A stretch of DNA of 64,000 nucleotides from Trueperella pyogenes (GTDB lineage Bacteria > Actinomycetota > Actinomycetes > Actinomycetales > Actinomycetaceae), in the NCBI RefSeq assembly GCF_001070855.1, contig NZ_JVLH01000009.1, forward strand, positions 1 to 64,000. Reading direction: 5' to 3'. The notes beneath the pieces were generated by a model. It saw only the letters and a list, made by a program, of their open reading frames with translations, made no database searches and was not told where the DNA came from. The position numbers and the translations under genes were made by a program. Positions within the stretch are counted from its first letter, which is position 1, and every line of letters starts with the position of its first letter. Of the stretch, positions 56,601 to 63,537 are shown piece after piece.

Positions 56601-56786
56601 CGTCGTCACCTGGAGCAGGGAATGATCGGACACGCGGAGCTCTTCGTTCCCATTGAGGGGCGTCGCCTTCCGGCAACCGACACTCACGAGGCCGAGGTTG
56701 CCCTGCTCCTGGATCCTTCCGCTCGCTTGGGTGCAGATGGCACCTACGCATCGGCGGCTTCGGATTCACAGGAAGCTCAGAACTGA
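47613..56786 (+). CDS. fas: Type I fatty acid synthase
   Basis: 3057 residues, the longest gene here. Domains in the order seen: acetyltransferase (GHSQG near 119), FMN enoyl reductase (LPGMTPTTVGPRIVAAAANA near 395, GHSGGHHSWE), hot-dog dehydratase (FNPIHTSY near 1181), malonyl/palmitoyl transferase (GHSLGEYTALS near 1402), an Ala/Pro linker (about 1700-1760), acyl carrier (NGVSSKRNQLLM, Ser near 1794), ketoreductase (VTGAAPHSIAAA near 2098) and ketosynthase (GACATAA, Cys near 2695; later histidines in KHDTSTRANDP and KTLTGHAKGG). It makes long-chain acyl-CoA from acetyl-, malonyl-CoA and NADPH. No phosphopantetheinyl transferase domain; acpS follows after 8 nt. Confidence 0.98.
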   Translation: MTAFFAEIPTPYALTFAGQGSAWRPALSTSLSFPPHAALLRKHYQAMRELLAPVAGELLTSAPGSLERLNALLDGNTQDLPLDRSASVSVPGITLAQLAALADLDATQLDVHTTSPLLLGHSQGILGAEVARAWITRDDQRLTHVLALAVLIGAAAQSVSIRLGATNLGEATPMLSVRGLPASMITEAVEGSPVSLAVVNGPRSVVLSGRPGDLEACRRQLEAQVVAANRALEEHLTGGTPLEAIVEFLPVSAPFHSPLLEEAVAQVVSWARSLAAAGHGIDDAEAERVARAILVERDDWSAAISAALGQGVKTFVDLGPSNMLTRLTQDLLDGTGAQIVDASTASRRTELDEEGSSIEAPADWSQFAPKVVALPDGRRVVSTAFTRLTGRSPIILPGMTPTTVGPRIVAAAANAGHWAEMAGGGQYSEEVFTEHRLELQKLLEPGRTAGFNTMFFDRFMWNLQFGVNRIVPKARRAGAPIDAVTIAAGIPELDEARELIAQLRADGFEYLCLKPGTVEQIEQVVRIAQANPDQTLIIQVEDGHSGGHHSWENLDDLLLATYAQIRRTPNLVLAVGGGIGSAADAARYITGQWSVDLGSAPMPVDAVLVGTASMATLEAETSPQVKQLLKDTPGVGGDGWVGTGQVRGGMTSGLSHLNADMHEIENSSARASRLIHEVGSDQESIDAHRDELIEAMNKTAKPYFGELSEMTYADWARRVIDLSYPWADWTWTDRALDLFHRIESRLNPADHGDIPTLFESRDDLEDGQAALARLLEAYPQAETTRVIPADVAWFPVLCRKHHKPMPFVPVLDGDLARWWGTDTLWQSQDARFDADAVRIIPGPRSVAGIDRVDEPIGEMFARFEQAVVDAVSTDDARVPQVWSRFHDLADAASFLREISHIQWAGNLVDNPAYTSVEATEILHDEGGYSIRIHCDSMWDETPNSSHHSVEYIDIPVLLSSACMTGAYPVVDMSRLSMTAYDLLAGAAGVGTTTVNGDHIEKMPAVIPGEGFGTVRDSFTFTENLGYAHGAVTGGALSTQLASGVPDALVGPCWPAIYAALGSAMYQGVPVIEGLVNAVHLDHSIFFDAPLPAFGTRVEVVGRCAELAESSAGRVVRVELELSAEGTVFARLVERFAIRGRIASTQPPAPAPEVADSYTDTPRSFLRHVRVQAPENMTAFAIVSGDFNPIHTSYAAARLSGLSAPLVHGMWLSATVQHLLCAHSTQPVDSPDRLGVIRSVDMPEVEIEAWSYRMFGMVQLSDIVDITIERVGRIGGELVLEATCRIGDEVVSIARALTRAPRTAYVYPGQGIQRKMMGLEHMSSTAREVWAQADAHTRKALGFSIEAIVRTNPTELRVGNEVFRHPKGVLNLTQFTQVALATLAYAQTEELRTENALVDHSFYAGHSLGEYTALSAYARIFPLEQVLEIVFQRGSAMHHLVERDAQGRSNYAMGALRPNQFGMGDAEVRDYVASIAEKSGEFLEIVNYNLAGSQYSVAGTVAGLKALEEDTAQRAREHGGRRALIMIPGIDVPFHSSRLRAGVPAFRDKLDSLLPQDINLEVLEGRYIPNLVARPFELTQDFAESILDVVPSEATQKIVDNWDESIAHPQATARTLLIELLSWQFASPVRWIETQDLLFSAPPQGLGVERVIEIGLASSPTLANMASRTLSQPKFAQTNIDVLNVERDAARTRNEDAVAQPERAQSDASAPSDEATPAAPESNASAVEAPSASAPAAEAPSATPAPAPAAAASGTMPELPLSASDAIRVLLAFSNKLLPEQIDASDTVETLTNGVSSKRNQLLMDMAAELSLSTIEGAAEASMGDLFATIDTLVPSYTPFGPVLSDAINSKLRKIFGSAGLPASFTTGYVKDNWGLSEQWAARVNAEILLGTREGDSIRGGSLSTLPGSVSSAKDASALIDQALSLIAAREGLTLSRPSSGGGAGGEVVDSAALRDLEDRILGERGILANQARDILKVLGISTAPAAVESEDSSALIAAVEAELGANWEASVRPAFDEGRAVLLDDRWATAREDLARIFAGATSAESLAPERLRGAGQSLSELAKWYSANTSDAGLKDYFARVAQAALEAPEGRFAGDVALVTGAAPHSIAAAVVGELLAGGATVIMTSSRVNDARLAFAKELYRTHAAIDATLWIVPANMASFRDVDALISWVGSEQTETHGATTEVVKPALLPDLFVPFAAPRVSGTVGSDPQGALAQERLLLWSVERAIHLLSGLGADTAPNHRTHILLPGSPNRGIFGGDGAYGEAKAAFDAIATKWEHESGWPTRTSIAHPLIGWVQGTSLMGGNDILVPAAEAAGVHVYTTEEIAGELAHLLTPEVREQAAQAPVHADLTGGLAEAGLDLPALARQAREQATASAQEAQAEKQATLRALPNPVVPSLAAPIAWATPRAQLRDQIVIVGTGEIGTWGSGRTREEAEFGQDFDLTAAGVLEMAWMMKLINWSDSPQPGWYDASGAPVDEAEIYDRFRDEVVARSGIRRFNDDSNMIDCGSNDVRTVFLTSEQTFTVDTKAEAEDYVLADPSHTTIWEENGTWHVTKSAGSPVQVPARATLTRTVGGQIPEDFDPAQWGIPASMVEALDRIAVWNLVTAVDAFITSGFSPAELLQAVHPADVSSTQGTGIGGMESLRHVFLSRFLGEDRPQDILQEALPNVVAAHTMQSFIGGYGQMIHSVGACATAAVSIEEAVDKIRLGKSDFVVAGGIDDISVESLTGFGNMNATAESAALEARGITPRHFSRAGDRRRAGFLEAAGGGTLLVTRGDIAADLGLPVQAVIAFARSFADGAHTSIPAPGLGALAAARGGRNSALARALEDLGLSADDIAVVSKHDTSTRANDPNEAELHSRLSAALGRSAGNPLYVVSQKTLTGHAKGGAALFQAAGLIDIFRRQELPANRALDCLDPEMAQWMPLLWLRQPLDMSASPIRAGVLTSLGFGHIAAMVVLVHPAAFEAALRAERGEAALAQWRERAQKRLEEGRRHLEQGMIGHAELFVPIEGRRLPATDTHEAEVALLLDPSARLGADGTYASAASDSQEAQN

Positions 56787-56794
56787 GAACCGGC

Positions 56795-57316
56795 ATGAAA
56801 CCGGCAGCTATCGGTGTCGACCTGGTCGATGTTGCTTCTTTCGGGGAGCAACTCGGCCAGGAAGGCTCGGTATTTCATCAAGTCTTCACTGCTCGGGAGT
56901 GGAATGCAGCAGCGCGTTTCACTCCCGAACAGGGGGCATCCGCCTGCGAAGCTTCTGAGGCCCTTTCGCCTTCCCGCGCGGCTTCCGGACTATCGATGCG
57001 TTCGATTCAGTCCCTTGCAGCTCGCTGGGCAGCGAAGGAAGCCTTCATCAAGGCTTGGTCCTCGCTGTACTACGGTCACGAGGATCCACTTGAGCGAGAC
57101 CAGGTTGATTGGGCCGAAATCGAAGTAGTGAATGACCGCTGGGGGCGCCCATCACTGCGCTTCCACGGAGCAATTGCCGACGCGCTTAAGCAAACAGAAG
57201 GCGAGATTTCAGCTTCACTCACATGGCTTGTTTCTTTATCCCACGACGGTAACTACGCGATCGCATGGATTCATGCGTACCCATCCGAATCACACTCTTC
57301 AAAGGATTTCTCATGA
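56795..57316 (+). CDS. acpS: Holo-acyl carrier protein synthase
   Basis: 173 residues. AcpS signature: GVDLVDV near the N-terminus with the metal-binding Asp9, and AARWAAKEAFIKAW near 77-90 with the catalytic Glu. It attaches phosphopantetheine to the carrier domain of the synthase coded just before. The stop overlaps the bioY start (ATGA). Confidence 0.95.
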   Translation: MKPAAIGVDLVDVASFGEQLGQEGSVFHQVFTAREWNAAARFTPEQGASACEASEALSPSRAASGLSMRSIQSLAARWAAKEAFIKAWSSLYYGHEDPLERDQVDWAEIEVVNDRWGRPSLRFHGAIADALKQTEGEISASLTWLVSLSHDGNYAIAWIHAYPSESHSSKDFS

Positions 57317-57927
57317 CGACACCACTGGCTTCTTCGACTTTCTCACCGGTACTCGCTGACCATTTTGGTAACGCATCGCTTCGTCGAGATGCTCTTGCCG
57401 TTCTTGCTGGCGCGGGACTCGTAGGCATCCTGGCACAGGTCGCCATTCCTATGTGGCCTGTGCCCATCACCGGTCAAACTCTTGGTGTTCTGCTGGTCGG
57501 CGCTATTCTGGGCGCACGTCGTGGGGCTCTCTCACTGCTTTCTTATCTGGTACTTGGCCTTGCTGGAGTGCCATGGTTCTCCTCCGCAAGTGGCGGTATT
57601 GCAGCACTTGCAAAACCGTCTTTTGGTTTCATCATTGGCTTCATTCCGGCTGCATGGTTGATCGGAAAGCTCTCTGAGCGCGCATGGGATCGTCACCTCT
57701 GGCTGTCTCTCGCGGCATTTGGTGGCGCAACACTAGTTCCCTTCCTGCTTGGCATCCCCTACATGTGGCTTATTGTCCGCATGGGTGGTGTCAGCATGTC
57801 TTTCGTGCAGACCATGAATGCAGGATTCACGCCCTTTATCGTGGGCGGAATCATTAAGGCGATCGCCGGGGCCGCTGTGATTGGAAGCCTGTGGAAGGCG
57901 GTCGGCCGGGTGGGACTCGATCGATAA
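57313..57927 (+). CDS. bioY: Biotin transporter substrate component BioY
   Basis: 204 residues from ATG 57313 (AAAGGA site). Six hydrophobic helices with the BioY pattern: MWPVPITGQTLGVLLVGAIL, GALSLLSYLVLGLAGVPWF and KPSFGFIIGFIPAAWL. It binds and imports biotin as an ECF transporter part or alone; ecfA/ecfT genes are not in the window. Linkage to birA and the carboxylase explains its role: feeding the carrier protein. Confidence 0.96.
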   Translation: MTTPLASSTFSPVLADHFGNASLRRDALAVLAGAGLVGILAQVAIPMWPVPITGQTLGVLLVGAILGARRGALSLLSYLVLGLAGVPWFSSASGGIAALAKPSFGFIIGFIPAAWLIGKLSERAWDRHLWLSLAAFGGATLVPFLLGIPYMWLIVRMGGVSMSFVQTMNAGFTPFIVGGIIKAIAGAAVIGSLWKAVGRVGLDR

Positions 57928-57947
57928 AACCGACGTCGACAGTTTTG

Positions 57948-57986
57948 ATGGGTGTGGCCCGCGCACAATGCGCGGGCCACACCCAT
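57948..57986. terminator. Terminator at the end of the lipid operon
   Basis: ATGGGTGTGGCCCGCGCA pairs perfectly with its complement across CAA, 21 nt after bioY and before the converging tadA. Confidence 0.88.
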
Positions 57987-58028
57987 ATCGTTTAATGAGG
58001 AGCGCTCGGCGCTTTCCTCAAGGCCGAA

Positions 58029-58889
58029 CTACTCCTGAGTGGCCCTTCCATGCTTTGACGCACGTGTACGAACAACGATCCCGGCCGTTCCGGGGACAAA
58101 CTCAGCGGGCTTGAGCTGAGGAAGCACCAGAGGCTGCTTCGCTTGAGTAGCGGGCTGTGTAGCGCTTCGAGGAGCCTGCTGAGCCTGGGAGCTCGCCTGA
58201 GGGGCATCGTTCGTCGCCGCGTAAGAGCGCACTCGACGAGGCGGCACCGAGCTGTGGCCATTGTGCAGAGCTGCAGCGGTCGGGTCGGCGTCTGGGGTTT
58301 CCTGTGCGGCAGGGGCCTCGGGAATGGAAATTTCCGGCCGGGCATGGGAAGCGGCCCAGCCACTCAGGGTTTCAATTTCAGGTTCTTTAGATTCACGTTC
58401 ACGCGGAGGGATTCCAACGAAGGGGTTGTCCGGGCGATCCCGACGCGTTTCGAAGAATGCACGAAGCTGGACGGTTGCTTCCTGAGCCAGAACTCCGGGA
58501 ACGACCTCGACCTGGTGATTGAGGCGAGAATCACGAAGAACATCGCGCAGCGACCCAGCTGCTCCAGCCTTGGGGTCCCATGCGCCAAAGACGACGCGGT
58601 CAACACGAGATGAAACTATTGCGCCCGCACACATCGTGCAGGGCTCCAGGGTGACAACCAGCGTGCAACCGATGAGATTCCATCGATTCAAACGCTTTCC
58701 GGCCTCTCGCAGGGCCATGATCTCAGCGTGACCGCAGGGATCATGCTCGGCCTCGCGGCAGTTCCAGCCGCGGCCGATAATCCGTCCTACTGAGTCAATA
58801 ACGACCGCACCCACGGGGACATCTCCCAATTCGCGTGCTTTATTCGCGAGGAAGAGTGCGCGAGCCATCGCTTCTTTGTACTGATCCAT
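58029..58889 (-). CDS. tadA: tRNA adenosine(34) deaminase with a long C-terminal tail
   Basis: About 286 residues from ATG 58889 (GGGGTGG site; GTG at 58898 also possible). Cytidine-deaminase fold with zinc ligands His54 (and catalytic Glu56) in GHAEIMALREAGKR and Cys84/Cys87 in PCTMC. The enzyme makes inosine at position 34 of tRNA-Arg(ACG). The core ends near residue 155; the remaining about 130 residues are Pro/Ala/Gln-rich and low complexity, with PPREREP and RVRSYAATND stretches, absent in typical TadA (150-170 residues). Confidence 0.93.
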   Translation of the reverse strand: MDQYKEAMARALFLANKARELGDVPVGAVVIDSVGRIIGRGWNCREAEHDPCGHAEIMALREAGKRLNRWNLIGCTLVVTLEPCTMCAGAIVSSRVDRVVFGAWDPKAGAAGSLRDVLRDSRLNHQVEVVPGVLAQEATVQLRAFFETRRDRPDNPFVGIPPRERESKEPEIETLSGWAASHARPEISIPEAPAAQETPDADPTAAALHNGHSSVPPRRVRSYAATNDAPQASSQAQQAPRSATQPATQAKQPLVLPQLKPAEFVPGTAGIVVRTRASKHGRATQE

Positions 58890-58946
58890 AGTTGCCACCC
58901 CTTCAGCCTATCGCGTAAACCCTACTTCGCGGGTTACTCTTGAACC

Positions 58947-59585
58947 ATGCGCCTTCATATTGCTGATCACCCGCTCATTGCCCACAAGCTCACCGTTCTT
59001 CGTGACCGCGACACCCACTCGGCAACTTTCCGCCAACTGGTTGACGAATTGGTCACCCTTCTTGCGTACGAGGCCACACGCCACGTCTCAACCACTGAGA
59101 TCGCAATCAACACTCCTGTTGCGCCTACCGTTGGCAAGCGCATCAGCGAGCCGCGCCCCATCGTAGTCCCCGTACTTCGTGCTGGGCTGGGAATGCTCGA
59201 AGGAATGACCCGTCTTCTTCCCACCGCCGAGGTTGGCTTCCTGGGAATGAAGCGCGATGAAAAGACTCTTGAGGTTGAGACCTACGCGAACCGTCTTCCC
59301 GAAGACCTTTCGGGCCGCCAGTGCTTCGTTCTGGATCCCATGCTCGCAACCGGTCACACCATGGTTGCCGCAACCAAGTACCTTTTCGACCGCGGAGCCA
59401 AGGACGTGACCTGCGTCTGCCTGCTGGCTGCTCCCGAGGGCCTGAAGGTTCTGGAAGACTTCGTGGGTGATCGTGCAGATGTGACCGTCGTTGTCGCTTC
59501 TGTTGACGAGCGCCTCAACGAAAAGTCCTACATCGTCCCCGGTCTGGGCGACGCCGGCGACCGCCTCTACGGCATCGTTGACTGA
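58947..59585 (+). CDS. upp: Uracil phosphoribosyltransferase
   Basis: 212 residues, the normal length for Upp. PRPP-binding loop [11 protein letters not shown] (about 128-138), and the early RDxxTxxxxFRxLVxEL motif ([20 protein letters not shown]). It converts uracil and PRPP to UMP. Divergent from tadA, ends in a clear terminator. Confidence 0.97.
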   Translation: MRLHIADHPLIAHKLTVLRDRDTHSATFRQLVDELVTLLAYEATRHVSTTEIAINTPVAPTVGKRISEPRPIVVPVLRAGLGMLEGMTRLLPTAEVGFLGMKRDEKTLEVETYANRLPEDLSGRQCFVLDPMLATGHTMVAATKYLFDRGAKDVTCVCLLAAPEGLKVLEDFVGDRADVTVVVASVDERLNEKSYIVPGLGDAGDRLYGIVD

Positions 59586-59610
59586 GTCTAACGACTGGTT
59601 TTAAACGCTC

Positions 59611-59642
59611 AAGGTGCCGCGTCCAAAAGGACGCGGCACCTT
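59611..59642 (+). terminator. Terminator of upp
   Basis: AAGGTGCCGCGTCC with GGACGCGGCACCTT across AAAA, followed by TTT; 26 nt after the upp stop. Confidence 0.9.
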
Positions 59643-59656
59643 TATGCGTGTGGGAC

Positions 59657-59692
59657 ATGTGTGGGGGCGCGGCTTTGCCGCACCCCCACACA
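59657..59692 (-). terminator. Terminator of metNIQ
   Basis: TGTGTGGGGGCGCGG and CCGCACCCCCACACA pair with one mismatch across CTTTG, downstream of metQ on the minus strand. Confidence 0.75.
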
Positions 59693-59728
59693 TCAAAGTA
59701 GCGATCAGTTAATCGCCAGAAGCCTTGA

Positions 59729-60568
59729 TCAGAAGGCCGGAATCACCGAGCCATCCTTCCAGGTGTCTTCGATGTACTTCTTCACCTGGTCAGAGTGCAG
59801 AAGCTCATCCAGCTTCTTCACGGCCTCAGCCTTATCGCCCGAAACACTGGTCTTCCACACCAGGACGTTCACCGAGGGGTTGTTCTCGGGGGACTCGACA
59901 GCCAGACCATCGCGCGAGGGTGCCAGGCCACCTTCCTGTGCGAAGTTACCGTTGATCACCGAGTAGTCAGTCTCGCCCAGGTTAGAGACCAGAACGGGTC
60001 CGTCAATTTCCTTGAAATCGAAGTTCTTCAGCTTCTTAACGGTGTAAACATTGACGTCACCGCTTGCGGGGATCTCAACAAAACCGTTTGCAGCAAGAAG
60101 GCGAAGTGCGCGCTCCTGGTTGGTGACATCGGAGATCACGCCAATGATTCCGCCCTTTTCGGGAAGCTCATCCAGGGACTTGTGCTTGGAGGAGTAGATA
60201 GCCAGGGGCTCGAGGTGAATGCCCTTACCGGGAGTGAAGTCGTAGTTGAACTGCTGCTTAGCCTTCTCCAAGTAGGGAACAGTCTGGTGGTAGGTGGCAT
60301 CAACTTCACCCTGATCCAACGCACGGTTGGGCAAATCGTAGTCGGTGAATTCCTTGATGTTGATGTTGATTCCCGCGTCCTTTGCCAGGTTGTCCTGGAT
60401 GTACTTGAGGATCTTCGCGTGAGGCGAGGGGCTGGCAGCAACGGTGATTGTGGTTGCACCGTTCGAAGATGATGAAGAGCCCGTGGAACCGCTGGAGCAG
60501 GCCGAGAGGACCAGTGCTGCTGCAACGCCAAGACCGGCAAGAGTACGAAGAGAACGAGAGTGACGCAT
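59729..60568 (-). CDS. metQ: Methionine ABC transporter substrate-binding lipoprotein
   Basis: 279 residues. Lipobox VLSAC (lipid Cys24), NlpA-family features HAKILKYIQDNLAKDAGINI, HQTVPYLEKAKQQFNYDF and SVNVLVWKTSVSGD. It delivers D/L-methionine to MetNI. AAGGAATT precedes the ATG. A hairpin between metI and metQ (60671-60707) could set their ratio. Confidence 0.96.
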   Translation of the reverse strand: MRHSRSLRTLAGLGVAAALVLSACSSGSTGSSSSSNGATTITVAASPSPHAKILKYIQDNLAKDAGININIKEFTDYDLPNRALDQGEVDATYHQTVPYLEKAKQQFNYDFTPGKGIHLEPLAIYSSKHKSLDELPEKGGIIGVISDVTNQERALRLLAANGFVEIPASGDVNVYTVKKLKNFDFKEIDGPVLVSNLGETDYSVINGNFAQEGGLAPSRDGLAVESPENNPSVNVLVWKTSVSGDKAEAVKKLDELLHSDQVKKYIEDTWKDGSVIPAF

Positions 60569-60670
60569 GAGAGTAATTCCTTAGATTGTCTGTTTCCTAC
60601 AAGCGGGGGGACTTGAGTGGCCCGCGATAATCCCGCGAATTTTTACTAATTACCAAGCAGAGTTCGCGAC

Positions 60671-60707
60671 CCGGCTGGTGGATGCTCAGCGGTGATCCAC
60701 CAGCCGG
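60671..60707 (-). promoter_or_regulatory. Intra-operon hairpin at the end of metI
   Basis: CCGGCTGGTGGA and TCCACCAGCCGG pair perfectly across a 13-nt loop and include the last metI codons. It could stabilise or attenuate the transcript between permease and binding protein. No T-tract. Confidence 0.4.
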
Positions 60708-61408
60708 CTGAGCATGTCGCCAATCATTTGAATTAACTGAACGATGATGATGATCGCAACGACCGAGCAGACCATTGTGTCCGTCTGGAAGCGGTGATAC
60801 CCGTATTCGATCGCCATCTTTCCAAGACCACCCGCACCAACGACGCTCGTCATTGCCGAGTAGCCCACCAGGGTAATCGCCAAAACCGTCACGGACTGGA
60901 TGATGCCGGGCAGGGCCTCGCGAACCAAAATGCTCCAACGGATCCGGCGGTTTGAGGCTCCAGCCATGAGGGCGGCCTCGACCTTACCGTTTTCGACGGA
61001 AAGCAGGTTGGTTTCCACCAGGCGAGCAAAGAACGGAATCGCACCGATAACCAAGGGGAAGGTCGCTCCCTGCCACGTGATTGCACTGCGCATGACGAAC
61101 TTGGTCACCGGAAGCAGCACGATGATGAGGATAAGGAAGGGGAAAGAACGGCCAACATTGACAATCAAACCAACGATCTGGTTGATGGTCTTGTTAGGGG
61201 TAAGTCCCGTCTTCGAGGTCTGGACAAGAAGCAGACCCAAAGGAAGGCCGATGAGCACGGTAAAGAGGGTGCCGAAGAAGACCATGAGCAGGGTCTCCCA
61301 GATTGCCGGGAGGAACTGCTGGGTGAGTGCGGGGTTGTCTCCCCACGTCGGGTCACCTTTACCCAGTGGAAGCAGCGTCAGGACTGTTGAAAGAGCCGAA
61401 AGGTTCAC
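60686..61408 (-). CDS. metI: Methionine ABC transporter permease
   Basis: 240 residues with five or six helices and the permease EAA-type loop (ALMAGASNRRIRWSILVREALP, coupling to MetN). GTG start behind GGAGGTGAGG, overlapping the metN stop by 4 bases. Order N-I-Q is the usual one. Confidence 0.96.
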   Translation of the reverse strand: MNLSALSTVLTLLPLGKGDPTWGDNPALTQQFLPAIWETLLMVFFGTLFTVLIGLPLGLLLVQTSKTGLTPNKTINQIVGLIVNVGRSFPFLILIIVLLPVTKFVMRSAITWQGATFPLVIGAIPFFARLVETNLLSVENGKVEAALMAGASNRRIRWSILVREALPGIIQSVTVLAITLVGYSAMTSVVGAGGLGKMAIEYGYHRFQTDTMVCSVVAIIIIVQLIQMIGDMLSRLVDHR

Positions 61409-62490
61409 AGCGACCTCACCTCCACATGCGCGCCCTGGGCGCGAAGCTGCTCAATAATCGAAGAACGCTCGGCTGCGGGGATCGCCAGAGCCAGGCGACC
61501 AACTTGAACAGAACCCATCGATTCGAAAGTCCCTGCGGTCACATCCGCACCAAGCTTTGCGGCAAGGTTGAGCATATTCGAGCCAGTGGGAACACCCGGA
61601 TGCGACGTGAAGATCACGTCCAGAAGGATATTTCCAGACTCCCAAGGCTGGGCTGAGGTTTTGGCCTCCGCTGAGTTGCTCTGTGCAGCGATTTCACGCG
61701 CGGTCAGCTCACGATTGAAGTCGGTGACATCCAGTTCGTCAACACTGGGTGCAGGAACCAATTCCTTTGCCAGAGGCGAACCCGGGTTAGCAAGAACTTC
61801 TTCGATCGTTCCGCTCTGCACGATTCCTCCGTCTTTCAGGAGTGTTACGGAATCACAGATTTCGCGAACGACCGACATTTCATGGGTGATGATGACAATG
61901 GTGACACCGGTTTCGTCGCGCACTTGACGCAGGAGTGACAGAATCGCGCGGGTTGATTCGGGGTCAAGGGCTGAGGTTGGCTCATCACAGAGCAAGACTC
62001 GAGGGGTATCTGAAAGTGCACGCGCAATACCGACGCGTTGGCGCTGGCCACCGGAAAGCTCTGAGGGGTAGGCACCGCCACGATGCTCAAGACCAACTAG
62101 CGCAAGAAGTTCACGAACGCGTCCTTTGCGTTGCTCGCGGGTGAACTCTTTCTTCGCGGCGACTTTCAGCGGGAATGCGATATTTTCTCCCGCGGTCTTG
62201 GCATCGAAAAGGTTGGCTGCTTGGAAGACCATGCCGATCTTGCGTCGCGCTTGGCGTAGTTCGCGCCCACGAAGCTGCGACAGATCAATGTCATCAACGA
62301 TGATTGACCCAAAAGTGGGTTTTTCCAGAGCGGTCAGACAGCGAATGAGCGTTGACTTACCGGCACCCGATTGGCCCACGATTCCGTGAATGCTTCCTGC
62401 TTCAACGTGCAGATTCACGTGGTCAAGGGCAACGACATCATCACTTCCCTTCACGGGATAGATCTTCGAGACGTCGATCAGATCAATCAC
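61405..62490 (-). CDS. metN: Methionine ABC transporter ATP-binding protein
   Basis: 361 residues. Walker A GQSGAGKST (39-47), signature LSGGQRQRVGIARAL, Walker B VLLCDEPTSAL, H-loop IITHEMS, and a C-terminal NIL regulatory domain (about 280-355) that senses methionine. GTG start behind AAAGGAGGA. I saw no SAM or T-box leader in the 70 nt upstream. Confidence 0.97.
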   Translation of the reverse strand: MIDLIDVSKIYPVKGSDDVVALDHVNLHVEAGSIHGIVGQSGAGKSTLIRCLTALEKPTFGSIIVDDIDLSQLRGRELRQARRKIGMVFQAANLFDAKTAGENIAFPLKVAAKKEFTREQRKGRVRELLALVGLEHRGGAYPSELSGGQRQRVGIARALSDTPRVLLCDEPTSALDPESTRAILSLLRQVRDETGVTIVIITHEMSVVREICDSVTLLKDGGIVQSGTIEEVLANPGSPLAKELVPAPSVDELDVTDFNRELTAREIAAQSNSAEAKTSAQPWESGNILLDVIFTSHPGVPTGSNMLNLAAKLGADVTAGTFESMGSVQVGRLALAIPAAERSSIIEQLRAQGAHVEVRSL

Positions 62491-62561
62491 TGGGTCCTCC
62501 TTTCATGCACCCTTAGACTATGAGTCCATGACGGAGTGTCCAAATTTTTCGTTACACAACC

Positions 62562-62939
62562 TCACATTGCGAAACTAGACGTGAGAAGAAACGCGCAGAT
62601 AGCCAGGACGCTTCCCCCCAACCAGACGCCGAAAACAAGACCGGCGGCAGACAAATACCGACGATGACTCAGAAGCATCACCGTGTCCAGCACAGCTGTG
62701 GAAAAGGTTGTAAATCCGCCTAAAAAGCCCGTTGAGAGCAGGAAGAAAACAGGAGCGTTAGGGGCAAGAAAACCCGCGAGCGCACCAGCGCATATGCATC
62801 CCAGTAGATTGACCATGCCGATCCCCCACTGGGGTGTTCGCTTTGCATGACACTTTTTGAGATAAAGATCCAGCTGCCAGCGACACAGAGCGCCCAGCGA
62901 ACCGAAAAGGCACACGAGAAGAAAGAGCAGTGGGGTCAT
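62562..62939 (-). CDS. crcB: Fluoride channel CrcB/FluC, subunit 1
   Basis: 125 residues with four helices and the FluC signature GxFxxxTFSTF (here STGFLGGFTTFSTAVLD), plus GALCRWQLD at the N-terminal end. It exports fluoride. The upstream crcB overlaps it by 4 bases; a two-gene arrangement can give a heterodimeric channel, common in Gram-positives. Confidence 0.92.
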   Translation of the reverse strand: MTPLLFLLVCLFGSLGALCRWQLDLYLKKCHAKRTPQWGIGMVNLLGCICAGALAGFLAPNAPVFFLLSTGFLGGFTTFSTAVLDTVMLLSHRRYLSAAGLVFGVWLGGSVLAICAFLLTSSFAM

Positions 62940-63514
62940 TTCTTTGCCCCCTGAGGGCCTGGCTCCTCATGTGGAGTAAGAGAGTACCCCAAAGCAGCAA
63001 CCCCAATACCAACTACAAGCAATACAAGGCTTGCAAGCATTCCCTCGATAAGCAGAGGCAAGGAGGACAGCGCCGCAGCACTAAACGGAGAAGAGACAAC
63101 TCCGGAAAGCTCACCCCCGGCAGCGGGGACTGCTGTCATTGCTTGGAGTGCATTATGGATACTGGCCATGACCATGGTGGCGTATGTGGTCAGAGCACCT
63201 GCGAAGCCACTTCCTGCGACAAGCATGACTTTTCTGCGTAGCGCATCCTCACGGAAATAGCTCTGTGCCCAGGCAGTGACAAAACCAAGAAAGAAGGCCC
63301 CAACAAGATTTACGACCACCGTGGACCAAGAAAAAACCGTAAGTTTCCCACTACCCGTAGCAGCAAGATCCAATCCCGCACGAATTGCAGTGCCAAGGAA
63401 AGCTCCGAAAGCAACACACAACCACGAGGGAATGCGCGTGAGCCAGCTCAGATGATGATGCGCCGATACGCCGACGTCCTGTTCATCACCATTCAGATGC
63501 GCTCGTGTCTCCAT
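62936..63514 (-). CDS. crcB: Fluoride channel CrcB/FluC, subunit 2
   Basis: About 192 residues from METRAHLNG at 63514 (the frame extends further). FluC features: GAFLGTAIRAGLDL, STVVVNLVGAFFLG and GFAGALTTYATMV, where the TFSTF motif is changed to TYATM. It is longer than its partner because of an N-terminal polar extension and an extra helix region. No fluoride riboswitch fits in the 23 nt before it. Confidence 0.88.
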   Translation of the reverse strand: METRAHLNGDEQDVGVSAHHHLSWLTRIPSWLCVAFGAFLGTAIRAGLDLAATGSGKLTVFSWSTVVVNLVGAFFLGFVTAWAQSYFREDALRRKVMLVAGSGFAGALTTYATMVMASIHNALQAMTAVPAAGGELSGVVSSPFSAAALSSLPLLIEGMLASLVLLVVGIGVAALGYSLTPHEEPGPQGAKK

Positions 63515-63537
63515 GCATCCAAGGTTAGTCTGGGGGT

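Noticed and set aside
62491-62561. SAM riboswitch before metN
   Set aside because: The 70-nt gap is too short and lacks the conserved core.
63515-63537. Fluoride riboswitch before crcB
   Set aside because: Only 23 nt separate it from the divergent synthetase gene.
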